Counted from the stretch's first letter, positions 1 to 11,480 are shown. The stretch: 64,000 nucleotides of DNA from Paralvinella palmiformis (GCA_025642065.1 JAODUP010000351.1:110001-174000); one strand, 5' to 3'. The notes: generated by a model not told the origin, from the letters alone. Numbers and translations are program-made.

Positions 1-1319
1 AATGCCTTTACCAACTGGTATTAATCATTCATTGGTGCAGGGTATAGACAATTTATGCGACACTTGCTCAGTCCACATCTGCTGTGGTTTGCGGGTCCAT
101 GTACATAGTGAAGTAGCATGGAACAAGAAATATAATTCTTTGTAAATTTATGTTTTGGGGATTCACAGAACTAAATCGATCTACAAGTTCTTGTAACAGT
201 TTCATTTTTGTTAAATATAACGTAGAATTATTCTTACTAACAGATAAGATTATTTGTGTGGGGAAAGTTGACAGTTTATTTTTGCCTGAAAAATTACATG
301 CTTACTGAAAATAAATCAAGTTGGGAACTGTAAGACATGTTATCAATATAGGGAACATCTTGTGATCTCCGTGATCTCACGATTGGTAAAAGAATGTTTT
401 ATCTTATGATTCAACAAGCCCAGTGAAATGTGACCCACAAGCAGACTTCTGCTAGATGGCACAGTTGTCATGGGAATTGTCTGTTACTTAATTTTCACTG
501 GCAACAAGCAAGTTCATGATGATGAGGGTCACCATGTTGTTTGTATAAAGAAGTTCTGAAGATCCTGATATTATATGCAGTATTTTCACTGGCTCAGTGT
601 GGTCAGACTGCTTTCTCCATTCCACAAAGCAGCACTGATTGTTGGCTCCCAGATTCTTTTGCTGTTTTTCATAAGACTAAACACAGTTGAGCTTGAATCA
701 TTAATCCGGATAATATGTAGCAACATAAAGCAATCATTCCATAAAGGTACAAATAATTTAAGTTTTTTAGCTGTTTTCTCATATAGTCTTTGACATGTTT
801 CAAATTGATTTTCATGGCGATAACATGAAATTTTGTAGATAGAATGATAGGCGATATGGTATGTAAAATAAATACGAATTTCACAAAATCATCACATCAC
901 CACACATCTTGTTGTTAAGGTCTTGGCGAGAAGTATGACCGGCTCTCGATGTAATGGCACCGGAATATTTCTCGGATAGTTCAGCCATTAGATAAGTTAC
1001 ACCAGTGAAACTGGTGTATTTTGCATATTATGTAATATAGATTTAATTTATATTAATATAAAAATTATTTGTACATCGCCTTTGAATGGCTCTGTGTAAG
1101 GGCGCTTTATTAAATATACATTATTATTATTATTATTATTATGATAATAGTAATAATAATTATTTAGATTAAATAAGCCGCCCTTACTAACATGAACCTT
1201 TCTACCAATACTCTGCTGAATAAAGTTAGTCTGACCTAGATATTTAAATATTTATGTTAAGTCATACACTTCTGAAAACAGATATGCGTTGTTTGTTACC
1301 TTAGAAAAATACCTTTAAA
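1..1319. other. Unique AT-rich intergenic sequence, possible 3' gene end at left edge
   Basis: No recognisable gene. An open frame entering from the left edge (frame of base 3, plus strand) ends at a TAA at 144-146 and an AATAAA lies near 308, so the last exon and 3' UTR of a gene outside the window is conceivable, but the 47 residues match nothing I recognise. A second short plus-strand open stretch ends near 559. A short inverted ATT/AAT microsatellite lies at 1122-1160, and a small perfect hairpin (ACACCAGT/ACTGGTGT) near 1000-1018. The rest shows nothing I can name. Confidence 0.3.
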
Positions 1320-1781
1320 AGCCAGATTCGAAGGCGGAAGGAGTAAACTGAAATGCTGTGACGTCACACGGCACTCTCTAGACTGATGCCGATTATAGTT
1401 TCTCTAGAGTGTTAATAATTGAGCCATTTTGAATCATCTTCCTTTTGTAAGGTTCCCTCTGGCTCAAACTGATATGGTTGTATATCATTCATGACGTAAT
1501 TTTAACAAGATAATGCCGTTTAGCTCTGGAATAATTCTTTTCTCACACTTGTTTACATGCTTTTGTACGGGCTACAGATTTCAGGTCAACCGGATATGCT
1601 CAAGTGACGTCAGCATTCAGGAACTTCCGGTCTCTGTCTAGATGGAAAATTAATCAGCATTTTGAACTGGATTATTTAATATGTGGGTGATCGTTTACAC
1701 ATTTTGACATTATTTATGAAATTTGTGAGTATAGCTATATTAGTCCTTAAAATGTGAAATGAAGGTGGACTATCCCTTTAA
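1320..1781 (+). mobile_element. MITE-like element, copy 1 (5' truncated)
   Basis: This stretch aligns by eye with 46307-46841: shared blocks include GCCAGATTCGAAGG, CTCTGGCTCAAACTGATATGG, AAGTGACGTCA and ATTTTGAC, in the same order and orientation. It ends at 1759-1781 in ATGAAGGTGGACTATCCC followed by TTTAA, matching the right terminal inverted repeat of the complete copy. The left terminal repeat is missing; similarity starts abruptly at about 1320. It encodes nothing. It carries two CRE-type TGACGTCA sites, near 1368 and 1605. Confidence 0.7.
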
Positions 1782-2010
1782 CATAAACGATATTCTAATA
1801 TGAATACGAATACTATCCAAACTCATCAATACAAATACCTAAATAGGAATATATTTAAAAACGAATATATTTGAACAGTTTTCATGAATACTTTGGTGAA
1901 TACTTTCAATACAAAAGCTAAAAAATCCATTCACTTCAAATCTGAAAGTTCTCTCTGTATGCCCACATCAGTCTGGGTGAATTATGTGAACATCGGTAAT
2001 GGAAAAACGA

Positions 2011-2062
<52 letters not shown>

Positions 2063-2508
2063 GAAACTGATTGAAAAACACATGTAAAGATATCAGATTT
2101 AATGTATCACAATAACAAAAATAATTATAATGAAGAAGACTAATTACCATAACTAGACTTTAAATGTTAATTTAACATATTTGAAGACATATAATTAAAT
2201 AATAATATTAACTACCGTTAATTTCTAAGTGTAAGTAAGTTACATACAATAAGATTTTGTGGTAACAAATGTGTGTATTTTTGACGGATGTCTCCATGAT
2301 GTATCTAATGTACAAATATGTATTATGATAATTATTTTTGTTGTGATAGTATCCTTTCATCCTTTTAGGTTTAAAACGTGATAAATGTCGTTGCTAAAAA
2401 TCTAAAATAGAACCTGACACTAAATAATTCAATATTTCTTTGGAAGAAGTTATTGCTGTTTTACGACTAATTAATTGTGTGCACATAATAAACAAAACAG
2501 ACTAAATG
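1782..2508. other. AT-rich unique sequence with a TA microsatellite
   Basis: About 1790-1925 holds loosely repeated GAATAC/GAATAT words. A (TA)n microsatellite occupies about 2013-2059. I see no gene. Confidence 0.6.
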
Positions 2509-2513
2509 ATCTC

Positions 2514-2556
<43 letters not shown>

Positions 2557-2628
2557 CATCTATCTATCTATCTATCTATCTATATACTATTATATATTAT
2601 CTTTCTCTCTCTCTCTCTCTCTCTCTCT

Positions 2629-2685
<57 letters not shown>

Positions 2686-2922
2686 ATTTATCTGTCTATC
2701 TATCTATCTATATATCTATATATCTATCTATCTATATATCTATCTATCTATCTATCTATCTATATTTATCTATCTATGGTTGGATAATTTCGTAAGTAAG
2801 TGAGTGAAGAAGTGTGTAAATGAGTGAGTGAATGAGTGAGTGAGTGAATGAGTGAGTGAGTGAGTGAGTGAGTGTCCGTGTGAGTGTCCGTGTGAGTATC
2901 TGGGTGAGTGTGTGTCAGCTAT
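2509..2922. repeat. Compound microsatellite cluster TCTA, CT, TA, TCTA, TGAG
   Basis: Consecutive tracts of (TCTA)n at about 2511-2588, (CT)n at 2602-2631, (TA)n at 2633-2684, interrupted (TCTA)n with TA interruptions to about 2776, then (TGAG)n with variants to about 2922. Open frames here are low-complexity artefacts. Confidence 0.95.
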
Positions 2923-4874
2923 TTCAATGAGTGTGTGACTTTGTTGATATCAATCGGCAATTAACTAACTCTTTAACAGATCATGTGATCAATTGATTGA
3001 TTAATATCAACTCATCAATCTGTATTAGCTTATCTGATTTTAGTTTTAGAAAGTAAATATAATAGTCCACTAATATTATTATATATGTTATTGTTGTTTG
3101 TTAATATTATTAATTATAATTGTATTTATGAGGCGAGCTTTATACAGAAAATTATCTGTTTTTAGTTAATGATTTAAATATTGTATTATAGAAGGCCAGC
3201 GTATATATGGATCTCTGAGACAAAAAGGTGATAATTTTATAAATTGTTATCAATTATTAATGTGAAATATATATATATATATATATATATATCATACGAA
3301 CGCTGCCTAATAAAAGTCTCATTCCATGGAAACAGCATACTCATATTTGTCATACTGACCACATATTGTTTATATAAAAATATGATATTTGAATGACGTA
3401 TTATTTTTATTGATTCCATAATATGGTAATATTTCACAAGACCAACCTTAAATTATATGTTTCTAACAACTAATTTCTAATTTCCTTATTCTAAGCATAA
3501 TACGCTATATGTTTAAATAAATAATGTTATTTCTATTATGAACAAACATTTGAGTGTATATTAGTTGGCTTTTTTCTCGGTCATATTTTCTTCCTGTGTG
3601 TAATAAGAACAACAACAAAAAACTGATATTTTGTTTTGAGCTTTAATGTACAAATAATATCTTAGAAGAGAATAATATTTTGACATCCGTAGAAGATTGT
3701 TAAATGACTTGTGTTTGACGATAATATAATCAGCTGATTGGGCGATAATTTGGCAGAATCAATAATACTGGAACGATATGGAAAGTGCATAATATTAATA
3801 TAATATAACAGGACAAAGCAGGACAGTACATATAGGACGGGACAGGACAGGGCAAAGTAGCTGAGGAACAGGATGTTACAGGACATATGAGGCGAGTACA
3901 ATGTAGGACGGGACACGGGTCTCTTATATTTTAATAAGAAGTGATCTATTAGTTCTTAATTAATTATCGGCGCCGATAAACGCAATAATTTTTAAAATCC
4001 ATCTTTTAAAACGTGACTAATAATTTTTAACAAGATGTCGGTTTACCTTTCTTCTCACATAAAGCGTATATTTACTTTACATCTGAAGCACATCAATGAT
4101 CAAATCTGAGAATCCTCTGTCCATCGAGTGTCTCAAAGGGCTCTATTTCTGTATACATAAACATATTGAGGCAATTATTATCTTAATCAACTTGGTACAT
4201 CTTGTTGATTTAGGGACAGGTTGATTATTGATTTTGTTCTGTGCTTGTTTTATTTCACAGATCGTGTAGAGATATTAAATTGTATCTAAATATTCGACTA
4301 TAATGACAACATATTTTGTTTGATATGTATTTCTTTCAATAATTATTAATATAATCATAAACTGCGATTAGGTTGATACCTTAATCAGAAACAAAATATC
4401 GTATAGAAATTATGTTTAATTAAAGTTTAATAAAATGAATCCATCTACATCATCATTGTATTAACATCTAAAGTTGATCTTAATAATAAAATAGTTTTTG
4501 AGTGGGAAGTTTATTATATTTTGTATTTCTGTTGAACTATAAATTTATCCGATTATTAAATTAGACTAGTTCCGGGTCAACTTTAGTTTATATCCGACAA
4601 AGGTATCAGACTATTATCTGATGTTAATTCAGGTTTTAATGTATATTAATAAGGTTTTGTTGGTTGTAAGATAAGTCTCTTCGAATGTTCGAATATAACT
4701 TTCTGGAGAAAGGAATATTTCGCTTGTTTGACACAAGATGCCCTTTTCATATTCGTTGAAAGGGAATTAATCAGAAAACACCAACAAAATATATAATTAA
4801 ATCTCCCTTATTAATCGATATAATTTGATTAGTAAAGAAACATCATATATAATACTGCATGTTGTATGGAAACA

Positions 4875-4918
<44 letters not shown>

Positions 4919-5090
4919 GTCATTGTTTTGGGGGAACATATCATGTTTGTTGTGTCATACAGAACAGCATGTTTCGTGTCATATTCCTGTTATGGCTGGG
5001 TTCAGTGGTGTCAAAGTTCTCGATAAAATCACAAAGCCGAACTGATGTACACAGATACTAACGATGAGATGAAACATGATACGTCTGCCA
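2923..5090. other. AT-rich intergenic / 3' flank of the TMEM151-like gene
   Basis: Mostly unique AT-rich DNA. (TA)n tracts lie at about 3267-3292 and 4879-4913. About 3809-3918 is a degenerate ACAGG/GGGAC pentamer-type repeat. The part nearest 5090 should include the 3' UTR of the minus-strand gene, but I could not choose a polyadenylation signal with confidence. Confidence 0.5.
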
Positions 5091-6989
5091 TCAAAGAGAC
5101 GTTTCCATAAGTCTAATTGGTGGCTCGGTTCCTGTTTCGTTGATGGTACTTTCGGTATGTTCGTGTTGGTATGTTGGTACTCTAGACCTCGTCGTAGGTA
5201 GATTGGTTCTTCTCGTCAAAGGTTCCGCCATACTAACACACGTACTAACGGCAGCGGAAGCCGTCACAGCAGCACTGCGCATGGCTAATGCCAACTCGTA
5301 GGCTGGTGGAGCTTCCGGAGGTGAAGCTGCCGAGATCGTAGACAACGGTCTACCGGCGAGTTTTGGTAGGCCACCTAGCGGCCGTACACCACCTTCCTTG
5401 TGCTCCGTATCCAATTTGTCAGCGAGTTTCAGCAGCTGACAGTCGTTGACACCGAATAGATCGTGTCCGTTACTGGAGAGATCCGCTCCTTCGGAATCGA
5501 CGAGTTCCATGGATGACTCCCGAGAAGGTAACGTCAACGAGTCCCGTTCGCTGAGTGATTCCGGAGTGGAGTTCGTCGGCGTCGGAGATCCGACGGCTTG
5601 TCGTACATCAGCCGAACAGTTGCCGTCAAATGCCTCGTTGTCACTGATCCCGAGAATAGCATCAGTGTAACTCTGTCGACGTCGACGTTTGCGTCTCCTC
5701 CTCCTCCGTTGTCGACGTTGTACTCCCGTCAGTGTATCGCTCGAGCTGTTGTTGATATTATAACCGGAAGTACTTCTCTCCGATAGCGGTACGTATCCGT
5801 TACTGCGAACGTTCTGAGACGAGCCAGGGCGCGCCTGGTCGCTTCCTGTCTGGATCGACCCGCTGACGTAGGGACTGTTGACAGACGGAGAGATACAAAT
5901 GGAGTTACCTAAATGGACCAATGGCAGGTTATTGCTGTTAGTCGGACAAACGGTTCCGTAGTTTTGACTACGATCTCCGCCAGAGGCGCTCTCCATGAGT
6001 AACGCCTCTGAGTAGCTGGGTACGATCGTATAGTTGTTCCGAATGTTCATTTCCAGCTCGGAGCTCTCCATTGTGCTGACTCGCGTCATCTGACCGGGAC
6101 ACGGGGTCGAATCCGGATAGTTAGAGCCGAACATCTTATGGACGTGAAAGTGTACATAAGCCGTTTTGTACTCGATCAGGACGCGTAGCGGCCACGAGAG
6201 GAGTAGAAACGAGGCGATCCAGAAGACGGCCTGTGAGACGTACCACGGCAAATTATCGGGATCGGCGAACGCTATGATGTACTCCTTAAAGTTGACGTTC
6301 ATCAGATCCAGACCTTCTCGGGTCTCCATGTAGTCGTCTAGATGCTCGTACGAGCGGAAGAACTGCGTCCTCTGTTCCTCAAACTCCTGCTCGGCGTCAT
6401 AAGCTGAGAATGCGAACCCCTTCGTGAAGCGGATCTTCGTGGCCGGATAGTGCTCCAGACAGGAGAGATGTTTAGAGACATCCTTCATACCACAACTGGC
6501 GAAGTTAAAACACGAACTGGCCGTCTGCGAGTTGACTCGTTCGTAATAGACTTGAGTCGTGGTAAAGGCGTCACCATTCCTGTAGCGGGTTACTTGTCTC
6601 GTCCTTCTCACGTAATGATAGCATATAGCCTTCCACCAGACGATAGGTGTCGCCTCTCTCATTGCCTGGATCCTCTCATAAACCGTGTTGACGTCGACCT
6701 TGCACTGGAGCTGTAGTCTCGTGTGACAGTGCCAACACTCGACGAGATAAACCAAATAAAGCATCACGACGAAGGCAACAGGTATATAGACGTATCCGTC
6801 CTCACACGGACTCGCGCGGCCCGTCCTCTGGTATGGCAGTGTGTATATTGTGACGATCCCAGTGACGACTGATAGACGACACCAGGCTATAGCAGACATA
6901 CAACCACAGATTAATAATGTCAAAGTTAGACACTTCCAATGAGTATCTCGTCTGAGAGATCGGCAAAACGAACGCTTAATCGGCAACTG
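5091..6989 (-). CDS. TMEM151-family transmembrane protein, C-terminal coding exon (partial gene)
   Basis: Multipass membrane protein of the TMEM151 family (vertebrate TMEM151A/B); molecular function is poorly known. The frame is open up to 7121, but the first 44 codons are low-complexity and lie upstream of a good 3' splice site (TTTTCCAG at 6990-6997, pyrimidine-rich upstream), so the exon most likely starts at 6989 in phase 0. Numbering from 7121: family block SFCRSLRRDTHWKC at 51-64, hydrophobic segments at about 64-86, 110-127 and 296-314, conserved WWKAI and YHYVRRTRQVTRYRNGDA at 161-184, LSWPLRV at 307-313, and VPSYSEALLM at 366-375. The long cytosolic-type tail (332-676) has an arginine/lysine run at 468-481, a PPxY motif at 604-607 and ends in ETSL, a class I PDZ ligand that I also recall from vertebrate TMEM151B. 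Stop TGA is at 5091-5093. The 5' exon was not found in the window. Base composition is clearly more GC-rich than the surroundings, as expected for real coding DNA. Confidence 0.93.
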   Translation of the reverse strand, partial: QLPIKRSFCRSLRRDTHWKCLTLTLLICGCMSAIAWCRLSVVTGIVTIYTLPYQRTGRASPCEDGYVYIPVAFVVMLYLVYLVECWHCHTRLQLQCKVDVNTVYERIQAMREATPIVWWKAICYHYVRRTRQVTRYRNGDAFTTTQVYYERVNSQTASSCFNFASCGMKDVSKHLSCLEHYPATKIRFTKGFAFSAYDAEQEFEEQRTQFFRSYEHLDDYMETREGLDLMNVNFKEYIIAFADPDNLPWYVSQAVFWIASFLLLSWPLRVLIEYKTAYVHFHVHKMFGSNYPDSTPCPGQMTRVSTMESSELEMNIRNNYTIVPSYSEALLMESASGGDRSQNYGTVCPTNSNNLPLVHLGNSICISPSVNSPYVSGSIQTGSDQARPGSSQNVRSNGYVPLSERSTSGYNINNSSSDTLTGVQRRQRRRRRRKRRRRQSYTDAILGISDNEAFDGNCSADVRQAVGSPTPTNSTPESLSERDSLTLPSRESSMELVDSEGADLSSNGHDLFGVNDCQLLKLADKLDTEHKEGGVRPLGGLPKLAGRPLSTISAASPPEAPPAYELALAMRSAAVTASAAVSTCVSMAEPLTRRTNLPTTRSRVPTYQHEHTESTINETGTEPPIRLMETSL

Positions 6990-6997
6990 CTGGAAAA
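6990..6997 (-). promoter_or_regulatory. Predicted 3' splice acceptor of the TMEM151-like exon
   Basis: On the minus strand the sequence reads TATCTGTTTTCCAG immediately before CAG TTG CCG. The AG is at 6990-6991. Similarity to the TMEM151 family begins a few codons downstream, while upstream codons are low-complexity, which supports splicing here rather than translation from 7121. Confidence 0.75.
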
Positions 6998-7521
6998 CAG
7001 ATATACAATGGAATTGATGAACACAGATAACAGGGAAGAGAGAAGATAGGAGAGGGGAGGTGTCGGGTGGAGAGGGGCATTGAAAAACAGAGAGAAGAGG
7101 GGGGTGAAGGCGAGTGAACAAGATAATACGGGGAGAGAGAGGGAGAGAGAGATGGGGGTCGGGTTAGAGGTGGGAAGAGGAGATGAGAGACGGATGACAG
7201 GGGGGAGACATGGAAGACAAGGGAAGAGAATGGGAACAGAGAGAGGGGGGCGAGAGAGGGGGGTCGGAGGAGAGAGAGAGTGAGAGAGGAGGGGTAGGAG
7301 GAGAGAGAGGGAGAGACGGGGAAGAGTGGGAGAGTGAGAATGAAAGATAACAATAGAGAAATAGGGAGAGGAGAGCGATAACGTTGTGTTCACCTGTCTG
7401 TGCTTGTGTGTGTGTCTGTTTTGTATGTATGTGTGTATTTGTGTGTGTGTGTGTGTGTTGTGTATATGATGTGATGTGTGTGTGTGTGTATTATGATGTG
7501 ATGTGATGTGATGTGTGTGTG

Positions 7522-7589
<68 letters not shown>

Positions 7590-7600
7590 AGCAGCAGCAG
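6998..7600 (-). repeat. Pyrimidine-rich intron segment with GA and TG microsatellites
   Basis: About 7020-7380 is almost entirely purine (GA-rich) on the plus strand, hence pyrimidine-rich on the strand of the gene, directly upstream of its splice acceptor. It is followed by TG-rich DNA at about 7400-7520 and an uninterrupted (GA)n at about 7524-7587. Confidence 0.85.
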
Positions 7601-8550
7601 CTATAGTAGCAGCATTTCACACATGATGGTCAAATGTCATGAAAGCTGGAGATATATTACTATGATTTGTTATTAAAAATATCACCATAAGGACCGCATG
7701 CCGATATAGGTGTATTTACACACACACACACAACACACAACACACACACACGTTTATCATTATAATCCTGTACTCTAGAAGTATGTGTATCATTTCCCAA
7801 CATTTCGTGTCTAACTTAATTATCATTAATGTTAGTCATTTATCAAGTTGAACTCCTTCACCTTAAGGTTAGGTTTCTATAAAAACTATTTCTAAAATAT
7901 TGAATAGTTTATATTTATATTCTAATATAACATCTAATTATATTGTTTATCATGACAGTAATCTAACCATCATCACAATTAAATTACTACAGTAACTATC
8001 ATAAAGCATATTCTGATATATAATGACTCATTGATCACTAATTAACCAAGTTATTCCTATTTTGTTTAACCCTTTTCATACAAAGGCACAAAGTTCAAAC
8101 TTAGATCTGTCTAATGTAAAGACACACCACACAACAATAAACAAACAATATATTTATATTATAATCTTATATATAATATATTATATTTCCCAACTTTCTT
8201 CTAACTTATTACTTGAAAAACATTATCACCCATTGTTTATAGATGCAAATAAAAATTACTATTATAATAATTTATAGATCGTAATCGTCATATTTCATAA
8301 ATGGAATAATTACTACCCATTATTACGACGATTATTGGGTGATGACAAAATGGACTAGCCGTGTTCTCATAACTCTATTATTATTATAATAATTCTAAAA
8401 AAATTATATCTATTTTAGTTTGGGGTGTGTGGATAGACAAGGATGGGATTTTCATGCCTAAAATATCCACCAATTAAACGACAGAAGCCTTTAGCATTTA
8501 CTTAAAGTACAAACTTAAGTGGCGCGACCTGGTTATAGGCTAAGGAATTA
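7601..8550. other. AT-rich sequence, no gene seen
   Basis: Contains a (CA)n tract at about 7718-7751. Probably intron of the TMEM151-like gene or intergenic. No coding or RNA signal recognised. Confidence 0.5.
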
Positions 8551-8667
8551 GTGAGTGAGTGAGTGAGTGAGTGAGTGAGTGAGTGAGTGAGTGAGTGAGT
8601 GAGTGAGTGAGTGAGTGAGTGAGTGAGTGAGTGAGTGAGTGAGTGAGTGAGTGAGTGAGTGAGTGAG
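8551..8667. repeat. (GTGA)n tetranucleotide microsatellite
   Basis: About 29 uninterrupted copies of GTGA/TGAG. The same motif forms the end of the cluster at 2796-2922. Confidence 0.97.
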
Positions 8668-8960
8668 TGTCAGTCAATAAGTCAGTGATTGAGTAGGTAG
8701 GTTGGTGTGTTATCTATTTAACCTGGAACATAGGACATACTGAAGGATTAAACATCCCAACAAAAATAAATAAATAATAAAAACCACAACAACGATACCA
8801 CTGCCACCACCACCACCAATAACAACAAGAATAACAACAACAGCAACAATAACAACAACATTAACTAGTTGTTGAATGATCCAAGATATATAGCTAATCA
8901 TCATTTGTCTGACCAACCACATCAACAACAACAACGCAATGATCTTAAACGATCGTGTTA
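8668..8960. other. SINE-tail-like fragment and CAA/CCA-rich DNA
   Basis: GGATTAAACATCCCAACAAA followed by AATA repeats (about 8743-8780) resembles the A-rich tail of a short retroposon, but no Pol III head is visible. The following 150 bases are rich in CAA, CCA and AAC triplets. Confidence 0.3.
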
Positions 8961-8999
8961 CGATTAATAAGTAGCCAAATCGTGGCATGCATTTTGGCG

Positions 9000-9740
9000 C
9001 CATCTGTCGCCTAACGCGACAGTAATGAAGTAATCCGTTGCATAATTATTGCCGGCTAATGTTGTTCTCTGGGGTAATCCGATGCGTTGACTGATTGAGA
9101 AAGCCGCGCCAGAGCCTCGAGGGCAGTCCGAGGAAGTTACCGTCTTCGCTAAAACAACGGCTGATAGCCCGTGAAGAATAGGCACTACTTACATAAGGTT
9201 ATCTGTCAAATTGGGCCGTGAGCGATAATCGGGAAGAAGGCTCCCCAAAACCGTTCACATCCGATCACTAGGTGATAGCAAGACTGTCGGATATAGAATG
9301 GATAATAAATTATTCACGCTTGTCACTTAGCATCGGTTTACCGCTCGATAAACGTCTGTGGTACGATTCCTCGTTTTCGGGGTGACGGTGCCGTGTAACC
9401 TCGGAATCAACAAACCTAATCCGCCTCCCCCCCCCAGTACTGCTCTGAGAGCGACATTCACGGAGTCTCGTATGCCATAATTCCCAATAGCTAAGCCGGA
9501 TCTGGTCCTATTTGGAGGCTGGCGCCCTCTAGTGGTAGTTTGTGGCGGTGTTATACCGCGGATGCTGTTAGGTTTGATGTAAAATGGCGAGCAGAAGGCG
9601 TAACCATCTCACAGTCGGCCATGTTAGGTCATTACGGCCAACTAGAGGCCATCAATGTTTATTGGCCAATTACAGGCAGCCATTAGCGTGACGTATTTAC
9701 CGGACAACGAGCTCTTCAACAATGGGTCTATTCTGTCGAA
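9000..9740. promoter_or_regulatory. Candidate regulatory block, unique GC-richer sequence
   Basis: This block is free of simple repeats and visibly richer in GC and CpG than its flanks, without a convincing open frame. It holds homeodomain/POU-like TTGCATAATTATT near 9039, a forkhead-like TGTTTATTGG next to CCAATTA near 9654-9668, and ATGGCGAGC near 9583. These motifs are short and the regulatory reading is inference. It could be intronic or upstream sequence of the minus-strand TMEM151-like gene, or an unrecognised first exon. Confidence 0.25.
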
Positions 9741-10121
9741 GTTTCCTTTATATTAACTACATATCCTTCTCTCTTTCTATTTGTGTGTTACTCTGTATTC
9801 TATAAACTCATGTGTGGGTGTGTGTGTGTGTGTGTCTATCTAGGCATATTGGTGCCGATTGTGCGTGTGCGTGCGTATTGAGAGCTTCTATTCGTTCTAT
9901 ATAAATGGCTATCTGTCATTAATGGAGCAGCTCCATGATGGTATAAAATGCCAGATTAAATGAAGGGATTACTGTTTATGTCGCTAGATCGAGTGGGTCG
10001 ATATGGTTTGTGGCCGATAGTAGAAAAAGGCATCAAGTCGAAATGTACTCAATGACCCTGGGTCGGGTTTTTGTTATTCTCTAAATGTATGAATAAATTA
10101 AATCTCTCTCTCTCTCTCTCT

Positions 10122-10203
<82 letters not shown>

Positions 10204-10299
10204 TCAATCCTGCCATCAGTGTTAAAGAACGTCTGGAATGATATCTCACAACAAACCTCAAAGGTCAGATCCAGGACAAGTCAAGTACGGTTGAAGCCT
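9741..10299. repeat. Unique DNA with a perfect CA-TA-TG palindromic microsatellite
   Basis: A CT tract (about 10102-10121) leads into (CA)n, (TA)n and (TG)n at about 10122-10202. Because CA and TG are complementary and TA is self-complementary, the whole tract can fold on itself. The rest shows nothing I recognise. Confidence 0.9.
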
Positions 10300-10740
10300 A
10301 TTAAAATAAGCGTCTAAATCATGTTTATCCCAAGGCGTCCCTTTGCTGGATCTTTGACGGCCGTAAGATGACTATCTAGAACCTATCCGGACGCGTGTCT
10401 CGATGGGTCAGAGGTGACATGGAGCCAGAATATCCCTCTAGTGACAGCAGGGAAATTGAGAAGATCATGAAAAGTGAATAATCAATACTGGGACGATATT
10501 GGAGTGATTCTGGAAAACGTCCGCCATTTGCATCCAGCCTCCAAGAAGAGAGCTCCCGATTAGCCGTATCGCGCCACGTGAAGAAAACTCAAGTCCGTCA
10601 CGCGAAATGATTAGGTTACGAGATTCCTAGAGACGAAAGCACGCTGTAGACGGGAACTGATTAGGTTACGAGATGCCAAGGACGAAAACCAAAGAAACGA
10701 GTGTTTGGTGTGTCACCAACACCCACACGTGTGGGGAGGA
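10300..10740. promoter_or_regulatory. Candidate regulatory block with octamer site and local duplication
   Basis: Unique, GC-richer sequence. It contains an exact octamer ATTTGCAT at 10526-10533 and a perfect 17-base direct repeat TGATTAGGTTACGAGAT at 10608 and 10658, 50 bases apart, each followed by a related GACGAAA word. No coding frame. Enhancer function is inference. Confidence 0.25.
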
Positions 10741-10824
10741 GGGTTTAGATAAGTGGGTAGATGTTTGGGATGTGTGAGATATACAATTTGATGGATAGAT
10801 GATTTTTCTTTTTTGTATATTCTT

Positions 10825-10860
<36 letters not shown>

Positions 10861-11480
10861 TAATGTCGATTTAATAAAATACCATTAACAGAAGATTAAT
10901 TTAAGGCCCTTTACAGTGTTATCTGAATTAGGAGTTATCTGAAGCTTAAGAAGACTCAACCAAATTTAACAAATAAAAAACAAAAACAGAATTTGAACTA
11001 GATTTTACCTTTTTAAAGACTTCCTTTCTACAACGATAATCTGTTCCAGAAAGTGGAAGCTGGTAAAATAAATGTACAGTCAATATCTAATTGGATGATC
11101 GGTGATGATCTTAGAGATGATCTTATAATATACACAAAGATATTGATATCAACCTTTTGGGGGATGTATACGTTATTAGTAAAATGTTGAAATAGATATA
11201 TTGTGTCTTCAGCAGCTCGCGTAGTTTTTGAAGAATTGGAAAGATATAATGATTTGTTCTAGTATTTTATTCACTATAGAAGCTGGACTATTCTGACTGT
11301 AATTGGTATTATAATAAGATAACACTGAAGTGTGAGGTTTTGTGTTTAGAGATAATATGACAATTTTTCTGAGGCGATATATGATGACGTATCTTCTGTG
11401 TTAGAAAAGATAAAGAAATATCGAGAAAAGTCTCTGGAAGACACGAAATATACTGTGTGTTAAAACTTGGCCTGCTACTG

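Noticed and set aside
6450..6716. Plus-strand frames inside the TMEM151-like exon (also 5446-5670 and 5598-5786)
   Set aside because: Antisense shadows of the recognised minus-strand coding exon.
6998..7121. Start of the TMEM151-like protein at the ATG at 7121
   Set aside because: The first 44 residues are low-complexity and end exactly at a strong splice acceptor; family similarity starts after it.
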